A DNA stretch of 64,000 nt from an uncultured Clostridia bacterium. GTDB taxonomy: Bacteria > Bacillota > Clostridia > Christensenellales > DTU072. The notes under the pieces were generated by a model. It saw only the letters and a program-made list of their open reading frames with translations. It searched no databases and was not told where the DNA came from. Made by a program: the position numbers and the translations under genes. Positions 36,746 through 44,968 of the stretch are shown piece by piece (the stretch's first letter is position 1; every line of letters starts with the position of its first letter). Location of the stretch: positions 335,633 to 399,632 of the forward strand of contig CALVUD010000001.1 of assembly GCA_944363505.1 (NCBI GenBank). The letters are read 5' to 3'.

Positions 36746-38539
36746 ATGGCAAAGAGTAAAGCGGGAAAATTTTTAAAGATAGCGGCGTTGATAATAATAT
36801 GCTTACTGTTAGCGGCGCTGATCACTGTAATGTTATATCAATATCTCCCCGCGCACCCCGTCAATAACGGCGCGGGACAATTCGAACTCAAACAGTTCTC
36901 TTCTTCCGACGAATTAAGCGACGTCCTTGGCGAATACCGTAATTATTACGCCACCACGCTCGACCTGGACGGCGTATTAAGTATGTACAAAGGCGCGACT
37001 TCCGAATACGATTCGGCTCCGGAATCCACGGGAAACAATACATCGGCTCCCTCGCACTCCGAAACCAACGTACAGGTCGAGGGCGTGGACGAGGACGACG
37101 TAATAAAAACCGACGGGCATTATATCTATTATCTGAACAATTCCGGCATAAATATTCTTTCTGCCAAAGACGGAGCGACGCAAAAGCTTTCGACTATAGC
37201 CACAAACGCCGGCGGAATGTATCTTTACGGAGACATTCTGGCGGTGGTAGGCACCGAATACGATTCCAACTACGCACCTAAAACGACTATTGCAGTTTAC
37301 GACGTTACCGACCGCGCCGCGCCCCGCCTGATCCGTGCCGTGGCCATGGAAGGCACCACGCTGACCACCCGAATGAATGACGGTAAAATATATTATATTT
37401 TATCGGCCGACTCGGATACCCTGCCGAAAGCGGGCGACGGCAACTCTTTCGAGGAGATGCCCGCAAGCAACGCATATTATTTCAAGGGGGTACCCTATAA
37501 CTACTTTACGACTTTGGGTTACGTGGATCTGAATTGTTCCGACGGCTCCATGGACGCGTACAAATCCTATCTCGGCGCGGGAAACACCTTTTATATGTCG
37601 ACAAATTACCTGTATATCACCGCGACCGATTATTCCGCCAGGTATTATACCAACGGATTCCGCACATATGCGGATTACTCCGTGACGGGTCAAACGCGCA
37701 TTCTGAAGTTTTCCCTTGACTCGCTGGAACCCGTTGCCCACGCAAACGCCGACGGCACCGTCCGCGACAGATATTCCCTGGACGAATACGAAGGGAATTT
37801 CCGTATCGCCACCACAGTCGGAAGCGAAGGTAGCGCCGTATTCGTATTCGACGAGAATCTGAACCCTCTCGGCGAAGTACGCGGCATAGCCCCCGGCGAA
37901 CAGATCTACTCCGCGCGTTTTAACGGCGACATCGCGAATATCGTTACGTTCCTACAGGTCGATCCGCTGTTCAAGGTAAATCTTTCCGATCCGAAAAACA
38001 TCACCGTGTCCGACGGGCTGAAAAAGGACGGCGTGTCCTATTACCTCCATTATATCGAAGGAACCGAGCTTCTGATCGGTCTGGGCTACGACACTTATAT
38101 GGGCGCGACCAAAGGGATAGAAGTCGTTCTGTTCGACAATTCGGGCGCCGACGCCGTAATTATAAACGCCTATGTCATAGGTACGGATAGCGCGTATTCG
38201 GAATCCCTGTACGAGCCTAAAGGTATCCTATACAGCAAAGAATCCGACTTCTTCGGTTTTCCAGCCACCGTGTACGATCACGACAATTATTCCGGCTTAC
38301 AAAAATATTATTTGTTCGGTTTCTCGACGGGCAAGCTTCAGCTAAGGGCTACGCTTTCCCACTCCCCATACATGGATTCACGCTACCAATATATCGGCGG
38401 CGAAGACTTAAATATACCGCAGTACGACATAAACCGCGCCGTACAGATCGGAGACTATATCTACGCGGCGTCGCCGAGACTTGTAACCGCGCACGATATA
38501 AACGACGCTTTCAATATAACTTCGATAACGGAGATCTGA
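36746..38539 (+). CDS. membrane-anchored beta-propeller domain protein
   Basis: A 597-residue exported protein with one N-terminal membrane helix (about 10-31) and no clear cleavage or lipobox site. The rest matches the family of secreted proteins with a C-terminal beta-propeller. Its hallmark VEGVDEDDVIKTDGHYIYY is at about 112-130, followed by repeated blade strands (GGMYLYGDILAVVGTE, TLTTRMNDGKIYYIL and others). The function is unknown. A ligand- or stress-sensing role in the envelope is inferred from its operon with an ECF sigma factor. The ribosome site AAGGAGG is strong. A terminator follows. Confidence 0.85.
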   Translation: MAKSKAGKFLKIAALIIICLLLAALITVMLYQYLPAHPVNNGAGQFELKQFSSSDELSDVLGEYRNYYATTLDLDGVLSMYKGATSEYDSAPESTGNNTSAPSHSETNVQVEGVDEDDVIKTDGHYIYYLNNSGINILSAKDGATQKLSTIATNAGGMYLYGDILAVVGTEYDSNYAPKTTIAVYDVTDRAAPRLIRAVAMEGTTLTTRMNDGKIYYILSADSDTLPKAGDGNSFEEMPASNAYYFKGVPYNYFTTLGYVDLNCSDGSMDAYKSYLGAGNTFYMSTNYLYITATDYSARYYTNGFRTYADYSVTGQTRILKFSLDSLEPVAHANADGTVRDRYSLDEYEGNFRIATTVGSEGSAVFVFDENLNPLGEVRGIAPGEQIYSARFNGDIANIVTFLQVDPLFKVNLSDPKNITVSDGLKKDGVSYYLHYIEGTELLIGLGYDTYMGATKGIEVVLFDNSGADAVIINAYVIGTDSAYSESLYEPKGILYSKESDFFGFPATVYDHDNYSGLQKYYLFGFSTGKLQLRATLSHSPYMDSRYQYIGGEDLNIPQYDINRAVQIGDYIYAASPRLVTAHDINDAFNITSITEI

Positions 38540-38563
38540 CGTTTTGTCCCGACCGTACCCGTT

Positions 38564-38594
38564 AAAAAAGCCGAGCGAAACGCTCGGCTTTTTT
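38564..38594 (+). terminator. terminator of the ECF sigma operon
   Basis: AAAAAAGCCGAGCG-AAA-CGCTCGGCTTTTTT, a 14-bp perfect stem with A and T runs, able to act in both directions. Confidence 0.92.
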
Positions 38595-38829
38595 AATTTA
38601 AACTTTTAACACGTTATCGCTTTTGCGTTTTACGCAAATTCCGATTATTATCGGATAAACCGTATTTTTCCGAACGCATAATGTGTTAATAATTCTTTGA
38701 ACGGAGCGTTTGGCAGCGATTCGGAGCGTATTTTTGAGCCGTTATGAAAAAAAGTACGCAGGAGCGTACAGGCTTACGCGCCGGAGTGCTTTTTAAGTAA
38801 CGGACGAAAAGCCGCACGAAGCGCGTGAG
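38595..38829. other. non-coding spacer
   Basis: No credible open frame. It has a 6-bp hairpin GTACGC-AGGA-GCGTAC (about 38755-38770). Otherwise nothing was recognised. Confidence 0.4.
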
Positions 38830-38960
38830 CGGTCAATATATTTGCGCCGTTATCTATCCTTATGAAAAAAGCCCGACGGAACGTCGGACTTTACTTATTC
38901 TATGCAATTTAAAACATTTAACGCTTTATTATATTATTTATCGCGCAAATATATTGACCG
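38830..38960. repeat. 131-bp segment bounded by an 18-bp perfect inverted repeat
   Basis: CGGTCAATATATTTGCGC (38830-38847) recurs exactly as its reverse complement at 38943-38960, right behind the hom stop codon. The inside holds a terminator-like hairpin and A/T-rich sequence but no gene. No target-site duplication is visible. Confidence 0.75.
38863..38893 (-). terminator. terminator of coaX-hom
   Basis: Minus strand CCGACG-TTC-CGTCGG extended to AAGTCCGACG/CGTCGGGCTT with one mismatch, then TTTTTTC. Confidence 0.75.
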
Positions 38961-38961
38961 T

Positions 38962-40227
38962 CTAAATAACGCGTATAACGGTATCCACCGATATCACGTC
39001 GTTCAACGACTCTGTCTCGGTCGCCGCCTTTTTGAGCGCGGCTTCGGAAGTGCGGTGGATCATAAAGATTATCGAGGCCTTGCCGTCGTCCGCCTGCTGT
39101 TGAACGGAGTTTATCGAAACGCCGTATTTGCCGAAAGATGCGGCGATCTTGGCAAGCACGCCCGCCTTGTCCTTTACGGTCATTCTGACGTAATATTCGC
39201 TGGTGAAGTCGTCCGCGAAGTCCTCGTCCGAAACGTCGGAGCTGTAACTGAAAAGCTTATGCTTATCCTGGACCGCGGCGTAAACGATATCGGAAACGAT
39301 CGCGGAACCGGTAGGCAGATCGCCCGCTCCCCTGCCGTAAAGCATTACGTCGTCCACGTTGTTGCCGTGGATCAGAACGGCGTTGAACGAGCCTTTGACG
39401 GAAGCTAAGGGGTTGGAGTTAAGAATGAACGCGGGATGTACGCGCGCTTCGATCTTGCCGTGCGTGAGTTTGCCTATCGCCAAAAGCTTCAGGGTATATC
39501 CGAAACGCTTGCCGTATTCGATGTCGGTTTTGCTGATTTTTGATATGCCTTCGCGGTATATTTTATCGAGCGGGACGTGTTTTCTGAAGCAAAGCGTGGA
39601 GAGGATGGACAGTTTGTACATGCTGTCGAACCCGTCCACGTCGGCGGTGGGATTGGCTTCGGCGTAACCCAGCCTCTGAGCCTCTTTCAGAACGTCGTCG
39701 TATTCCAGACCTTCGTCCGCCATTTTGGTCAGAATATAGTTCGTGGTGCCGTTCACGATACCCATTATGGAGTCGATGCGGTTGCCCTGCATGCTCTCGG
39801 TCAAAGCGCGTATGACGGGTACGCCGCCCACGCAACTCGCTTCGAAATAGAGTCCGGCGTTACCCTCTATCGCCGCGGCTTTCAAGTCTTCCATGCACTT
39901 GGAGAACATCTCTTTGTTGGCGGTGACGATGGATTTACCCGCTTTCAGGGAAGCGATCAGGAAAGAACGCGCGGGTTCTATGCCGCCGAAAAATTCGGCG
40001 ACTATCTTTATCTCGGGGTCTGAAATGACGTCGTTGATGTCCGTGGACAACAGCGCGGGATCGACGCCCAAAGCTTCCGCCTTGGCGACGTCGCGCTCTA
40101 TTATGCGCCTGATTTCGATATCCACGCCGTCGGACGCCATGATGTCGTCGTGCATGGATTTAAGTATGCGGTAGGTACCGCCTCCCACGGTGCCGAGTCC
40201 CAACAATGCAACTCCTACTTTTTTCAT
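38962..40227 (-). CDS. hom: homoserine dehydrogenase with C-terminal ACT domain
   Basis: Reduces aspartate semialdehyde to homoserine with NAD(P)H, the branch point to threonine and methionine. The 421-residue product has the Rossmann motif GLGTVGGGTYR (about 9-19), the catalytic region with GIVNGTTNYILT and EAQRLGYAEANPTADVDGFD, and an ACT domain (about 345-421) that usually gives feedback inhibition by threonine. The ATG follows AATAGGAGATAT. It is 8 nt behind coaX, so both are transcribed together. Confidence 0.96.
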   Translation of the reverse strand: MKKVGVALLGLGTVGGGTYRILKSMHDDIMASDGVDIEIRRIIERDVAKAEALGVDPALLSTDINDVISDPEIKIVAEFFGGIEPARSFLIASLKAGKSIVTANKEMFSKCMEDLKAAAIEGNAGLYFEASCVGGVPVIRALTESMQGNRIDSIMGIVNGTTNYILTKMADEGLEYDDVLKEAQRLGYAEANPTADVDGFDSMYKLSILSTLCFRKHVPLDKIYREGISKISKTDIEYGKRFGYTLKLLAIGKLTHGKIEARVHPAFILNSNPLASVKGSFNAVLIHGNNVDDVMLYGRGAGDLPTGSAIVSDIVYAAVQDKHKLFSYSSDVSDEDFADDFTSEYYVRMTVKDKAGVLAKIAASFGKYGVSINSVQQQADDGKASIIFMIHRTSEAALKKAATETESLNDVISVDTVIRVI

Positions 40228-40235
40228 GATATCTC

Positions 40236-41006
40236 CTATTTGTTCAGTTCGTATATTTTCATCAGCCCTTTCAACGAAAGCGCTCTGTCTACTATGTCGA
40301 AGTTCTTACCCGAGCCGCTGGTAACCAGTTCGCTCATACCGCCCGTCGCTATGACCTTAACGTTGTCGCAACCCGATTCGCGTATCATTCTGGTTATTAT
40401 TCCGTCCACAAGCCCCTGGAAGCCGTAGATTATGCCCGCCTGCATGTTCTGTACCGTCGTCTTACCGATTATTGACTGGGGTCTGATAAGCTCGATCCTG
40501 GGCAATTTCGCCGCGGTATTCGTCAGCGCCTCGGCGCTCGACTTGATACCGGGAGCTATCGCGCCGCCGAGAAAATTCCCTTCGCCGTCGATAAATCCGA
40601 AAGTCGTCGCCGAACCGAAGTCCACCGTAATGCACGGACCGCCGTATTCGTAGTAAGCCGCGACGGCGTTCACGATCCTGTCGGCGCCCAGTTCTTCGGG
40701 TACGAAATACTTCAATTTGATACCCAAATTGATCCGACTGTTTACCATAATCGGCTTTTTGTGCGTGTAATACCTGCACATATGCTCTATCGTATAGTTC
40801 AACGCGGGAGCAACCGAGCTTATGATAATACCGTCCACCGCGTCGAAGGTATAGCCTTTGGAACTCATCAGGTCCATAAACACCATGCCGAATTCGTCCG
40901 CAGTCTTATTGTGGTCGGAAGCGATACGCCAGGTGGTGACGATCTTGCCGCCCTCCATCACGCCGATCTTAATATTGGTATTGCCTATATCGAGTAATAA
41001 GACCAT
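40236..41006 (-). CDS. coaX: type III pantothenate kinase
   Basis: Phosphorylates pantothenate, the first step of coenzyme A synthesis; type III enzymes are not feedback-inhibited by CoA. The 256-residue product begins MVLLLDIGNTNIKIGV, with the phosphate loop DIGNTN at 6-11. It also shows PEELGADRIVNAVAAY and the TVDFGSATTF motif of the ASKHA fold. The ATG at 41006 has no ribosome site and lies 6 nt after a -10 box, so the message is probably leaderless. hom follows directly. The two pathways are not obviously linked. Confidence 0.96.
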   Translation of the reverse strand: MVLLLDIGNTNIKIGVMEGGKIVTTWRIASDHNKTADEFGMVFMDLMSSKGYTFDAVDGIIISSVAPALNYTIEHMCRYYTHKKPIMVNSRINLGIKLKYFVPEELGADRIVNAVAAYYEYGGPCITVDFGSATTFGFIDGEGNFLGGAIAPGIKSSAEALTNTAAKLPRIELIRPQSIIGKTTVQNMQAGIIYGFQGLVDGIITRMIRESGCDNVKVIATGGMSELVTSGSGKNFDIVDRALSLKGLMKIYELNK

Positions 41007-41012
41007 ACGAAA

Positions 41013-41041
41013 ATGATACCATACATATGGAAAATAGTCAA
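41013..41041 (-). promoter_or_regulatory. sigma-A promoter of coaX-hom, leaderless geometry
   Basis: Minus strand TTGACT (41041-41036), 17 bp, TATCAT (41018-41013), then TTTCGT and the ATG. The predicted first base is the A of the start codon. Confidence 0.75.
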
Positions 41042-41122
41042 AGTATTTTATTTGATCGGGCTGTTTCGCATAAATTTCCGCATAGAAAAGCGGTATAAAA
41101 TAATTATCGGCACGCTACCCCG

Positions 41123-41150
41123 AAAAAAAACCCGCGTAAATCGCGGGTTT
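41123..41150 (-). terminator. terminator of the ribosomal protein operon
   Basis: Minus strand AAACCCGCG-ATTTA-CGCGGGTTT followed by TTTTTC, 26 nt after the rplQ stop. Confidence 0.9.
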
Positions 41151-41175
41151 TAGGTTTTCGGTTCAGCCTAAGCTA

Positions 41176-41688
41176 TTACACGAGTTCCAGTATACACATA
41201 CTGGCGTCGTCGCCCCTGCGGTTCTCGGTGCGGATGATCCTGGTGTATCCGCCCTTGGTGCCGAGATCCGCGGCGCGTTTCGCGTATTTGGGCGCGAGTT
41301 CGCGGAAAAGCTTCTCTACCAGGGGATGATTGATGTCTGCGGTACGCTTTTTGAAGTCAGCCTTCTTTTCCTTGTCCGCCTGAAGCTCCTGGAGGTCGTC
41401 CAGAGTCGCCATGATCTTTCTGCGCGCGGCGAGCTTCTTGGGTCCGTCGTTTACGAACTTGACGTCTATCTTCTCGTCTTTCTGGTTGAGCTTCTGCTTG
41501 GTCACGGTAACGGTGTCCTCATAGGTGTTGACGGCGAGGGTGATCATCTTCTCCGCAACTTTTCTGACTTCTTTCGCCCTCTCGACGGTGGTCTTGATCT
41601 GACCGTGCCACAGTAGCTCCGTCGCCTGAGAGTTTACCAGCTGTACTCTTTGATCGGTTCTTTTACCTAATTTTCTTGCAATTGCCAT
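41176..41688 (-). CDS. rplQ: 50S ribosomal protein L17 with Clostridia-type insertion
   Basis: L17 sits near the peptide exit of the large subunit. The 170-residue product is about 50 residues longer than the minimal form. The extra part (about 65-118, DVKFVNDGPKKLAARRKIMATLDDLQ and a charged stretch) splits the conserved fold, with HPLVEKLFRELAPKY afterwards. A similar insertion is known in many Clostridia. It is the last gene of the operon, 14 nt after rpoA. Confidence 0.95.
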   Translation of the reverse strand: MAIARKLGKRTDQRVQLVNSQATELLWHGQIKTTVERAKEVRKVAEKMITLAVNTYEDTVTVTKQKLNQKDEKIDVKFVNDGPKKLAARRKIMATLDDLQELQADKEKKADFKKRTADINHPLVEKLFRELAPKYAKRAADLGTKGGYTRIIRTENRRGDDASMCILELV

Positions 41689-41702
41689 TGTTAACTACTC
41701 CT

Positions 41703-42656
41703 TTAGTCGTCCTTGTTGCTGAGACCCAGCCCCATGCTTTCCAGCTTCTTGATGATCTCGTCCAAAGACTTTCTGCCGAGGTTCTTGACCTTGAGCATGT
41801 CTTCTTCGCTTCTCTTGACGAGGTCGTCCACGGTGAATATACCCGCTCTCTTGAGGCAGTTAAGAGGTCTGACGGACAACTCCAATTCCTCTATGGACAT
41901 ATAAAGCGCTTTGGTTTGTTTGTCGTCGTCGCGAGCAACGAGGATCTCTTTGGAATCCATGTCGTCGACGAGATTGATAAACAGTTTGAGGTGATCCGCC
42001 AAAATCTTCGCCGCCAGCGAAATGACCTCTCTGGGGGTAGCGGCGACGTTGGTCTTGACGTTTACTCTGAGTTTGTCATAGTCGATGGACTGCTCCACGC
42101 GCGTCGATTCGACCTCGTAGCTGACCGCCTGAACGGGAGAATAGAGCGAGTCGATCGGAATATAACCTATGGGAGCGCCGGGGTTTTTGTTGTCCTTGGC
42201 GGAAACGTAACCTCTGCCCACGCCGACGGTGAGTTCCATATTCAGAGTAGCGCCCTCCTCGATGGTGCAGATGTACGCGTCGGGGTTCATGACCTCTATG
42301 CCCGTGGGGAAAGCGATGTCCTTCGCGCTGACCACGCCGGGAACGCTCTTGACGAGGTTCACGGTAGCGTCCTGGAAATTATCGGGATCGGAAACTTTGA
42401 TCGCAAGCTCCTTGAGGTTCAGAATAATGTCCGCAACGTCCTCTCTGACGCCGGGCACGGTGCTGAATTCGTGTTTTACGCCCTCGATCCTTATACCGCG
42501 AACCGCAGCTCCCGGAAGAGCGGTGCAAAGCACTCTCCTCAAGCTGTTGCCTATCGTAATTCCGTAACCCCTTTCGAGAGGTTCTACCGTAAACGTGGCT
42601 TCGGCGCCGCTGACGCTTTCTTCGACGGTAATTCTGGGCTTAAAGATTTCCAACAT
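41703..42656 (-). CDS. rpoA: DNA-directed RNA polymerase alpha subunit
   Basis: Scaffold subunit of RNA polymerase. The 317-residue product has the N-terminal dimerisation domain (FTVEPLERGYGITIGNSLRRVLCTALPG at about 22-50), the inserted domain, and the flexible linker. The C-terminal DNA-binding domain (about 245-310, NCLKRAGIFTVDDL and VKNLGRKSLDEI) contacts UP elements and activators. It follows rpsD by 18 nt with a CAAGGAGG ribosome site. Confidence 0.98.
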   Translation of the reverse strand: MLEIFKPRITVEESVSGAEATFTVEPLERGYGITIGNSLRRVLCTALPGAAVRGIRIEGVKHEFSTVPGVREDVADIILNLKELAIKVSDPDNFQDATVNLVKSVPGVVSAKDIAFPTGIEVMNPDAYICTIEEGATLNMELTVGVGRGYVSAKDNKNPGAPIGYIPIDSLYSPVQAVSYEVESTRVEQSIDYDKLRVNVKTNVAATPREVISLAAKILADHLKLFINLVDDMDSKEILVARDDDKQTKALYMSIEELELSVRPLNCLKRAGIFTVDDLVKRSEEDMLKVKNLGRKSLDEIIKKLESMGLGLSNKDD

Positions 42657-42674
42657 AACGTGCCTCCTTGGGGA

Positions 42675-43298
42675 TTACTTCGAGTACAACTCGACGATCA
42701 TGTGTTCCGCGATGGTCAGATCGACGTCCTCTCTGGTGGGCAGGCTCTCGACCTTGCCGGTAAGGGTCTCGGTATCGAAAGAAAGCCATTTGGGCAGGTT
42801 CGCGATCTTGGCGCCTTTCAGCTCCACGAAGAACGCCTTTTCCTTTTTGGTGTCCTTGACGGCGATGACGTCGCCCTCTTTTACCAGATAGGAAGGAATA
42901 TTGACGGTCTGTCCGTTGACGGTGATGTGGCCGTGGTTGACGAGCTGCCTGGACTGTGCGCGGGAGGAACCGATGCACATGCGGTATACTACGTTGTCGA
43001 GTCTGCGTTCGATAAGGATCAGCATGTTCTCGCCGGTAACGCCGCGCATTTTTTCGGCTTTGTCATAGTACATGCGGAACTGCTTCTCCAAAAGCCCGTA
43101 CGCCCTCTTTGCCTTTTGCTTTTCGCGCAGCTGTGCCGAATAAGCGGTGGCTTTCTTTCTGGCGGAGCCGTGTTGTCCGGGGGCGGTGGGACGTCTTTCC
43201 TGGGGGCAACCTTTGGAAAGGCACTTCTCACCTTTCAAAAATAATTTGCAACCTTCGCGTCTGCACATTTTGCAGACAGGTCCTGTATATCTTGCCAT
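42675..43298 (-). CDS. rpsD: 30S ribosomal protein S4
   Basis: A primary 16S rRNA binder that starts assembly of the small-subunit body. The 207-residue product has a zinc-type N-terminus with cysteines in [12 protein letters not shown] and KCLSKGC, and a central S4 RNA-binding domain ([29 protein letters not shown], about 93-125). In B. subtilis rpsD stands apart from this operon, so its place between rpsK and rpoA follows the more common bacterial order. Confidence 0.98.
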   Translation of the reverse strand: MARYTGPVCKMCRREGCKLFLKGEKCLSKGCPQERRPTAPGQHGSARKKATAYSAQLREKQKAKRAYGLLEKQFRMYYDKAEKMRGVTGENMLILIERRLDNVVYRMCIGSSRAQSRQLVNHGHITVNGQTVNIPSYLVKEGDVIAVKDTKKEKAFFVELKGAKIANLPKWLSFDTETLTGKVESLPTREDVDLTIAEHMIVELYSK

Positions 43299-43313
43299 TT
43301 CTTTGTCCTCCTT

Positions 43314-43706
43314 TTACAGTCTTCTGGCTTTGGGCGGACGGCATCCGTTGTGCGGTATCGGGGATACGTCTGCTATCTTCGTAACCTCGATATCGGCGAC
43401 CTGCATCGCGCGGATAGCGGATTCTCTGCCTTGTCCGGGTCCCTTTACGTAAACTTCGACTTTGCGGATGCCGTGTTCCTTAGCCGCTTTCGCCGCGTCT
43501 TCCGCAACGAGCTGAGCCGCATAAGGAGTCGATTTACGGCTGCCCTTCAAGCCGATTTTGCCGGCGGACGACCATGCGATCGCGTTGCCGTCCAGATCCG
43601 TAAAAGTAACGATCGTGTTATTGAAAGAAGCGTGGATGTGCACTTGTCCTTTCTCGATGTGCTTTAAATCCTTTCTTCTCTTTATCTGACTTCTTCTGAC
43701 TGCCAT
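43314..43706 (-). CDS. rpsK: 30S ribosomal protein S11
   Basis: Part of the small-subunit platform near the mRNA exit. The 130-residue product has the signature [17 protein letters not shown] and the basic C-terminus [18 protein letters not shown]. It lies 14 nt after rpsM with an AGGTAAAG ribosome site. Confidence 0.98.
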   Translation of the reverse strand: MAVRRSQIKRRKDLKHIEKGQVHIHASFNNTIVTFTDLDGNAIAWSSAGKIGLKGSRKSTPYAAQLVAEDAAKAAKEHGIRKVEVYVKGPGQGRESAIRAMQVADIEVTKIADVSPIPHNGCRPPKARRL

Positions 43707-43720
43707 ACTTTACCTCCGGA

Positions 43721-44089
43721 TTATTTCTTGGAACGACCAACGGTACGCTTCTTGCCCTTGCGGGTACGTGCGTTTTGCTTCGTGCTCTGTCCGCGGACGG
43801 GAAGACCCTTTCTGTGGCGGACGCCGCGATAGCAGCCTATTTCCATCAGACGCTTGATATCGAGCATGACGTCGCGGCGCAGGTCGCCTTCGACGTGCAG
43901 ATTGTTCTCGATATAATCACGGATTTTAACGATTTGTTCTTCTGTCAGGTTCTTGACGCGCGTATCGGGATCGATGCCGGTCTCCTCCAAAAGTTTCTTC
44001 GAGGTGGCCAGTCCGATGCCGTATATGTACGTCAGACCTATTTCTACTCTCTTTTCACGGGGTAAGTCTACACCTGATATACGAGCCAT
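43721..44089 (-). CDS. rpsM: 30S ribosomal protein S13
   Basis: Head protein of the small subunit that contacts tRNA and the large subunit. The 122-residue product starts [26 protein letters not shown] and ends in the basic [15 protein letters not shown] tail. It begins the alpha part of the operon after a 217-nt gap that holds a hairpin and a possible promoter. The ribosome site is GGAGG, 11 nt before the ATG. Confidence 0.98.
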   Translation of the reverse strand: MARISGVDLPREKRVEIGLTYIYGIGLATSKKLLEETGIDPDTRVKNLTEEQIVKIRDYIENNLHVEGDLRRDVMLDIKRLMEIGCYRGVRHRKGLPVRGQSTKQNARTRKGKKRTVGRSKK

Positions 44090-44220
44090 TTAGTTTAATA
44101 ACCTCCAAATATTTCCTGTATATATCCAATCGCCGGGTTAAAAGGGGATAGAATGCCTCTCCTTTCAGCCGCCCCGCGCGACAACTTCTTCTACACGACA
44201 TAAGCGCACGATATCGCGCG
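44090..44220 (-). promoter_or_regulatory. possible structured leader of rpsM
   Basis: Untranslated region between the proposed internal promoter and rpsM. It includes a near-perfect palindrome (TAAGCGCGCGATATCGTGCG and following bases, about 44200-44224), and a weaker AAAGGAGA/TCCCCTTT pairing. An autoregulatory role for a ribosomal protein is possible but unproven. Confidence 0.4.
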
Positions 44221-44227
44221 CTTAGAT

Positions 44228-44257
44228 ATTGTACCACATCGTAACTTTTATACGCAA
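44228..44257 (-). promoter_or_regulatory. possible internal promoter for rpsM-rplQ
   Basis: Minus strand TTGCGT (44257-44252), 18 bp, TACAAT (44233-44228). The -35 lies inside the 16-bp inverted repeat. Confidence 0.45.
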
Positions 44258-44277
44258 ACGATTTGCGTATAAAAGTT
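44243..44277. repeat. 16-bp perfect hairpin in the rpmJ-rpsM gap
   Basis: AACTTTTATACGCAAA-CGA-TTTGCGTATAAAAGTT. On the operon strand it is not followed by a U tract, so it is not a plain terminator. Confidence 0.85.
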
Positions 44278-44306
44278 GCTTTATTTTGCGGTAATGGGGC
44301 ACGGAA

Positions 44307-44423
44307 TCAGCCCTGTTTTTGTTTATGGTTGGGGTACTTGGAGCAAATCACCATAACTTTTCCGTGACGCTTGATGATCTTGCACTTGTCACACATGGGT
44401 TTTACGGAAGGTCTGACTTTCAT
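44307..44423 (-). CDS. rpmJ: 50S ribosomal protein L36
   Basis: A 38-residue zinc-ribbon protein of the large subunit, often missed for its size. It reads [20 protein letters not shown] and continues to the end [18 protein letters not shown]. The zinc ligands are C11, C14, C27 and H33. The ATG follows AAAGGAG. It lies 24 nt after infA in the standard position. The zinc-binding form is the constitutive paralogue. Confidence 0.97.
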   Translation of the reverse strand: MKVRPSVKPMCDKCKIIKRHGKVMVICSKYPNHKQKQG

Positions 44424-44447
44424 TTTCTTTCTCCTTTTGATTTTACG

Positions 44448-44675
44448 TTAATTTTTATTGCTGCGACGGTAAACGATGCGTCCGTTGTTGAGGTTGTAGG
44501 TGCTCATCGCCACTTTCACGGAGTCGCCCATAAAAACCTTGATGTTGTTCACGCGCATCTTGCCCGCAAGATATGCCGTGATGATATGGCCGTTCGTGAG
44601 TTTGACTTTGAAGTTCGTCCCGGGAAGGACTTCAACTACAGTACCCTCGACTTCGATTGTGTCGTCTTTGGACAT
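44448..44675 (-). CDS. infA: translation initiation factor IF-1
   Basis: A 75-residue OB-fold protein that blocks the ribosomal A site during initiation. It starts MSKDDTIEVEGTVVEVLPG and has the usual FKVKLTNGHIITAYLAGKMR core. The ATG at 44675 was chosen over one at 44690 because AAGGAGA lies at the right distance before it. It sits between the KOW protein and rpmJ as in other Firmicutes. Confidence 0.97.
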   Translation of the reverse strand: MSKDDTIEVEGTVVEVLPGTNFKVKLTNGHIITAYLAGKMRVNNIKVFMGDSVKVAMSTYNLNNGRIVYRRSNKN

Positions 44676-44693
44676 AAGGTTCTCCTTCAATTA

Positions 44694-44966
44694 TTATATC
44701 GAACCGTTATAGGAGCGAAGTATGCTCCGTATTTCGGCGTCGAAAACTTTCTTGCCCTCGCCGAGTTTCGCCGCTATCTTTTCCACGACTTCGCCTTCGG
44801 CTTTCAGGTGCTTGATTTTTTTCAGTTTCGGTTTGTCGATCCTCCTCAGTTCCCCGTCGGCTATCTTTACGTAGTCGGCGTTCACGATTTCGGTAACGAT
44901 ATAAAATCTTCCCGAATCCCTGCCTGATTTAGAGAACACCACCGAACCGATCTTGATTTCTTTCAT
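44694..44966 (-). CDS. KOW-domain RNA-binding protein
   Basis: A 90-residue protein with an N-terminal KOW-like fold (IKIGSVVFSKSGRDSGRFYIV, about 4-24) related to the L14e/L27e group, followed by a basic helix-rich tail. It is found between map and infA in many Clostridia and Bacilli. Its job is not known; a ribosome or RNA link is likely. It starts 2 nt after the map stop, with no clear ribosome site, so translation is probably coupled. Confidence 0.85.
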   Translation of the reverse strand: MKEIKIGSVVFSKSGRDSGRFYIVTEIVNADYVKIADGELRRIDKPKLKKIKHLKAEGEVVEKIAAKLGEGKKVFDAEIRSILRSYNGSI

Positions 44967-44968
44967 AT

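Noticed and set aside
38700-38829. Possible relation between the 38.7-kb spacer and the 7.9-kb spacer (shared GCAGGAGCG)
   Set aside because: Only a 9-base match with no extended similarity; expected by chance.
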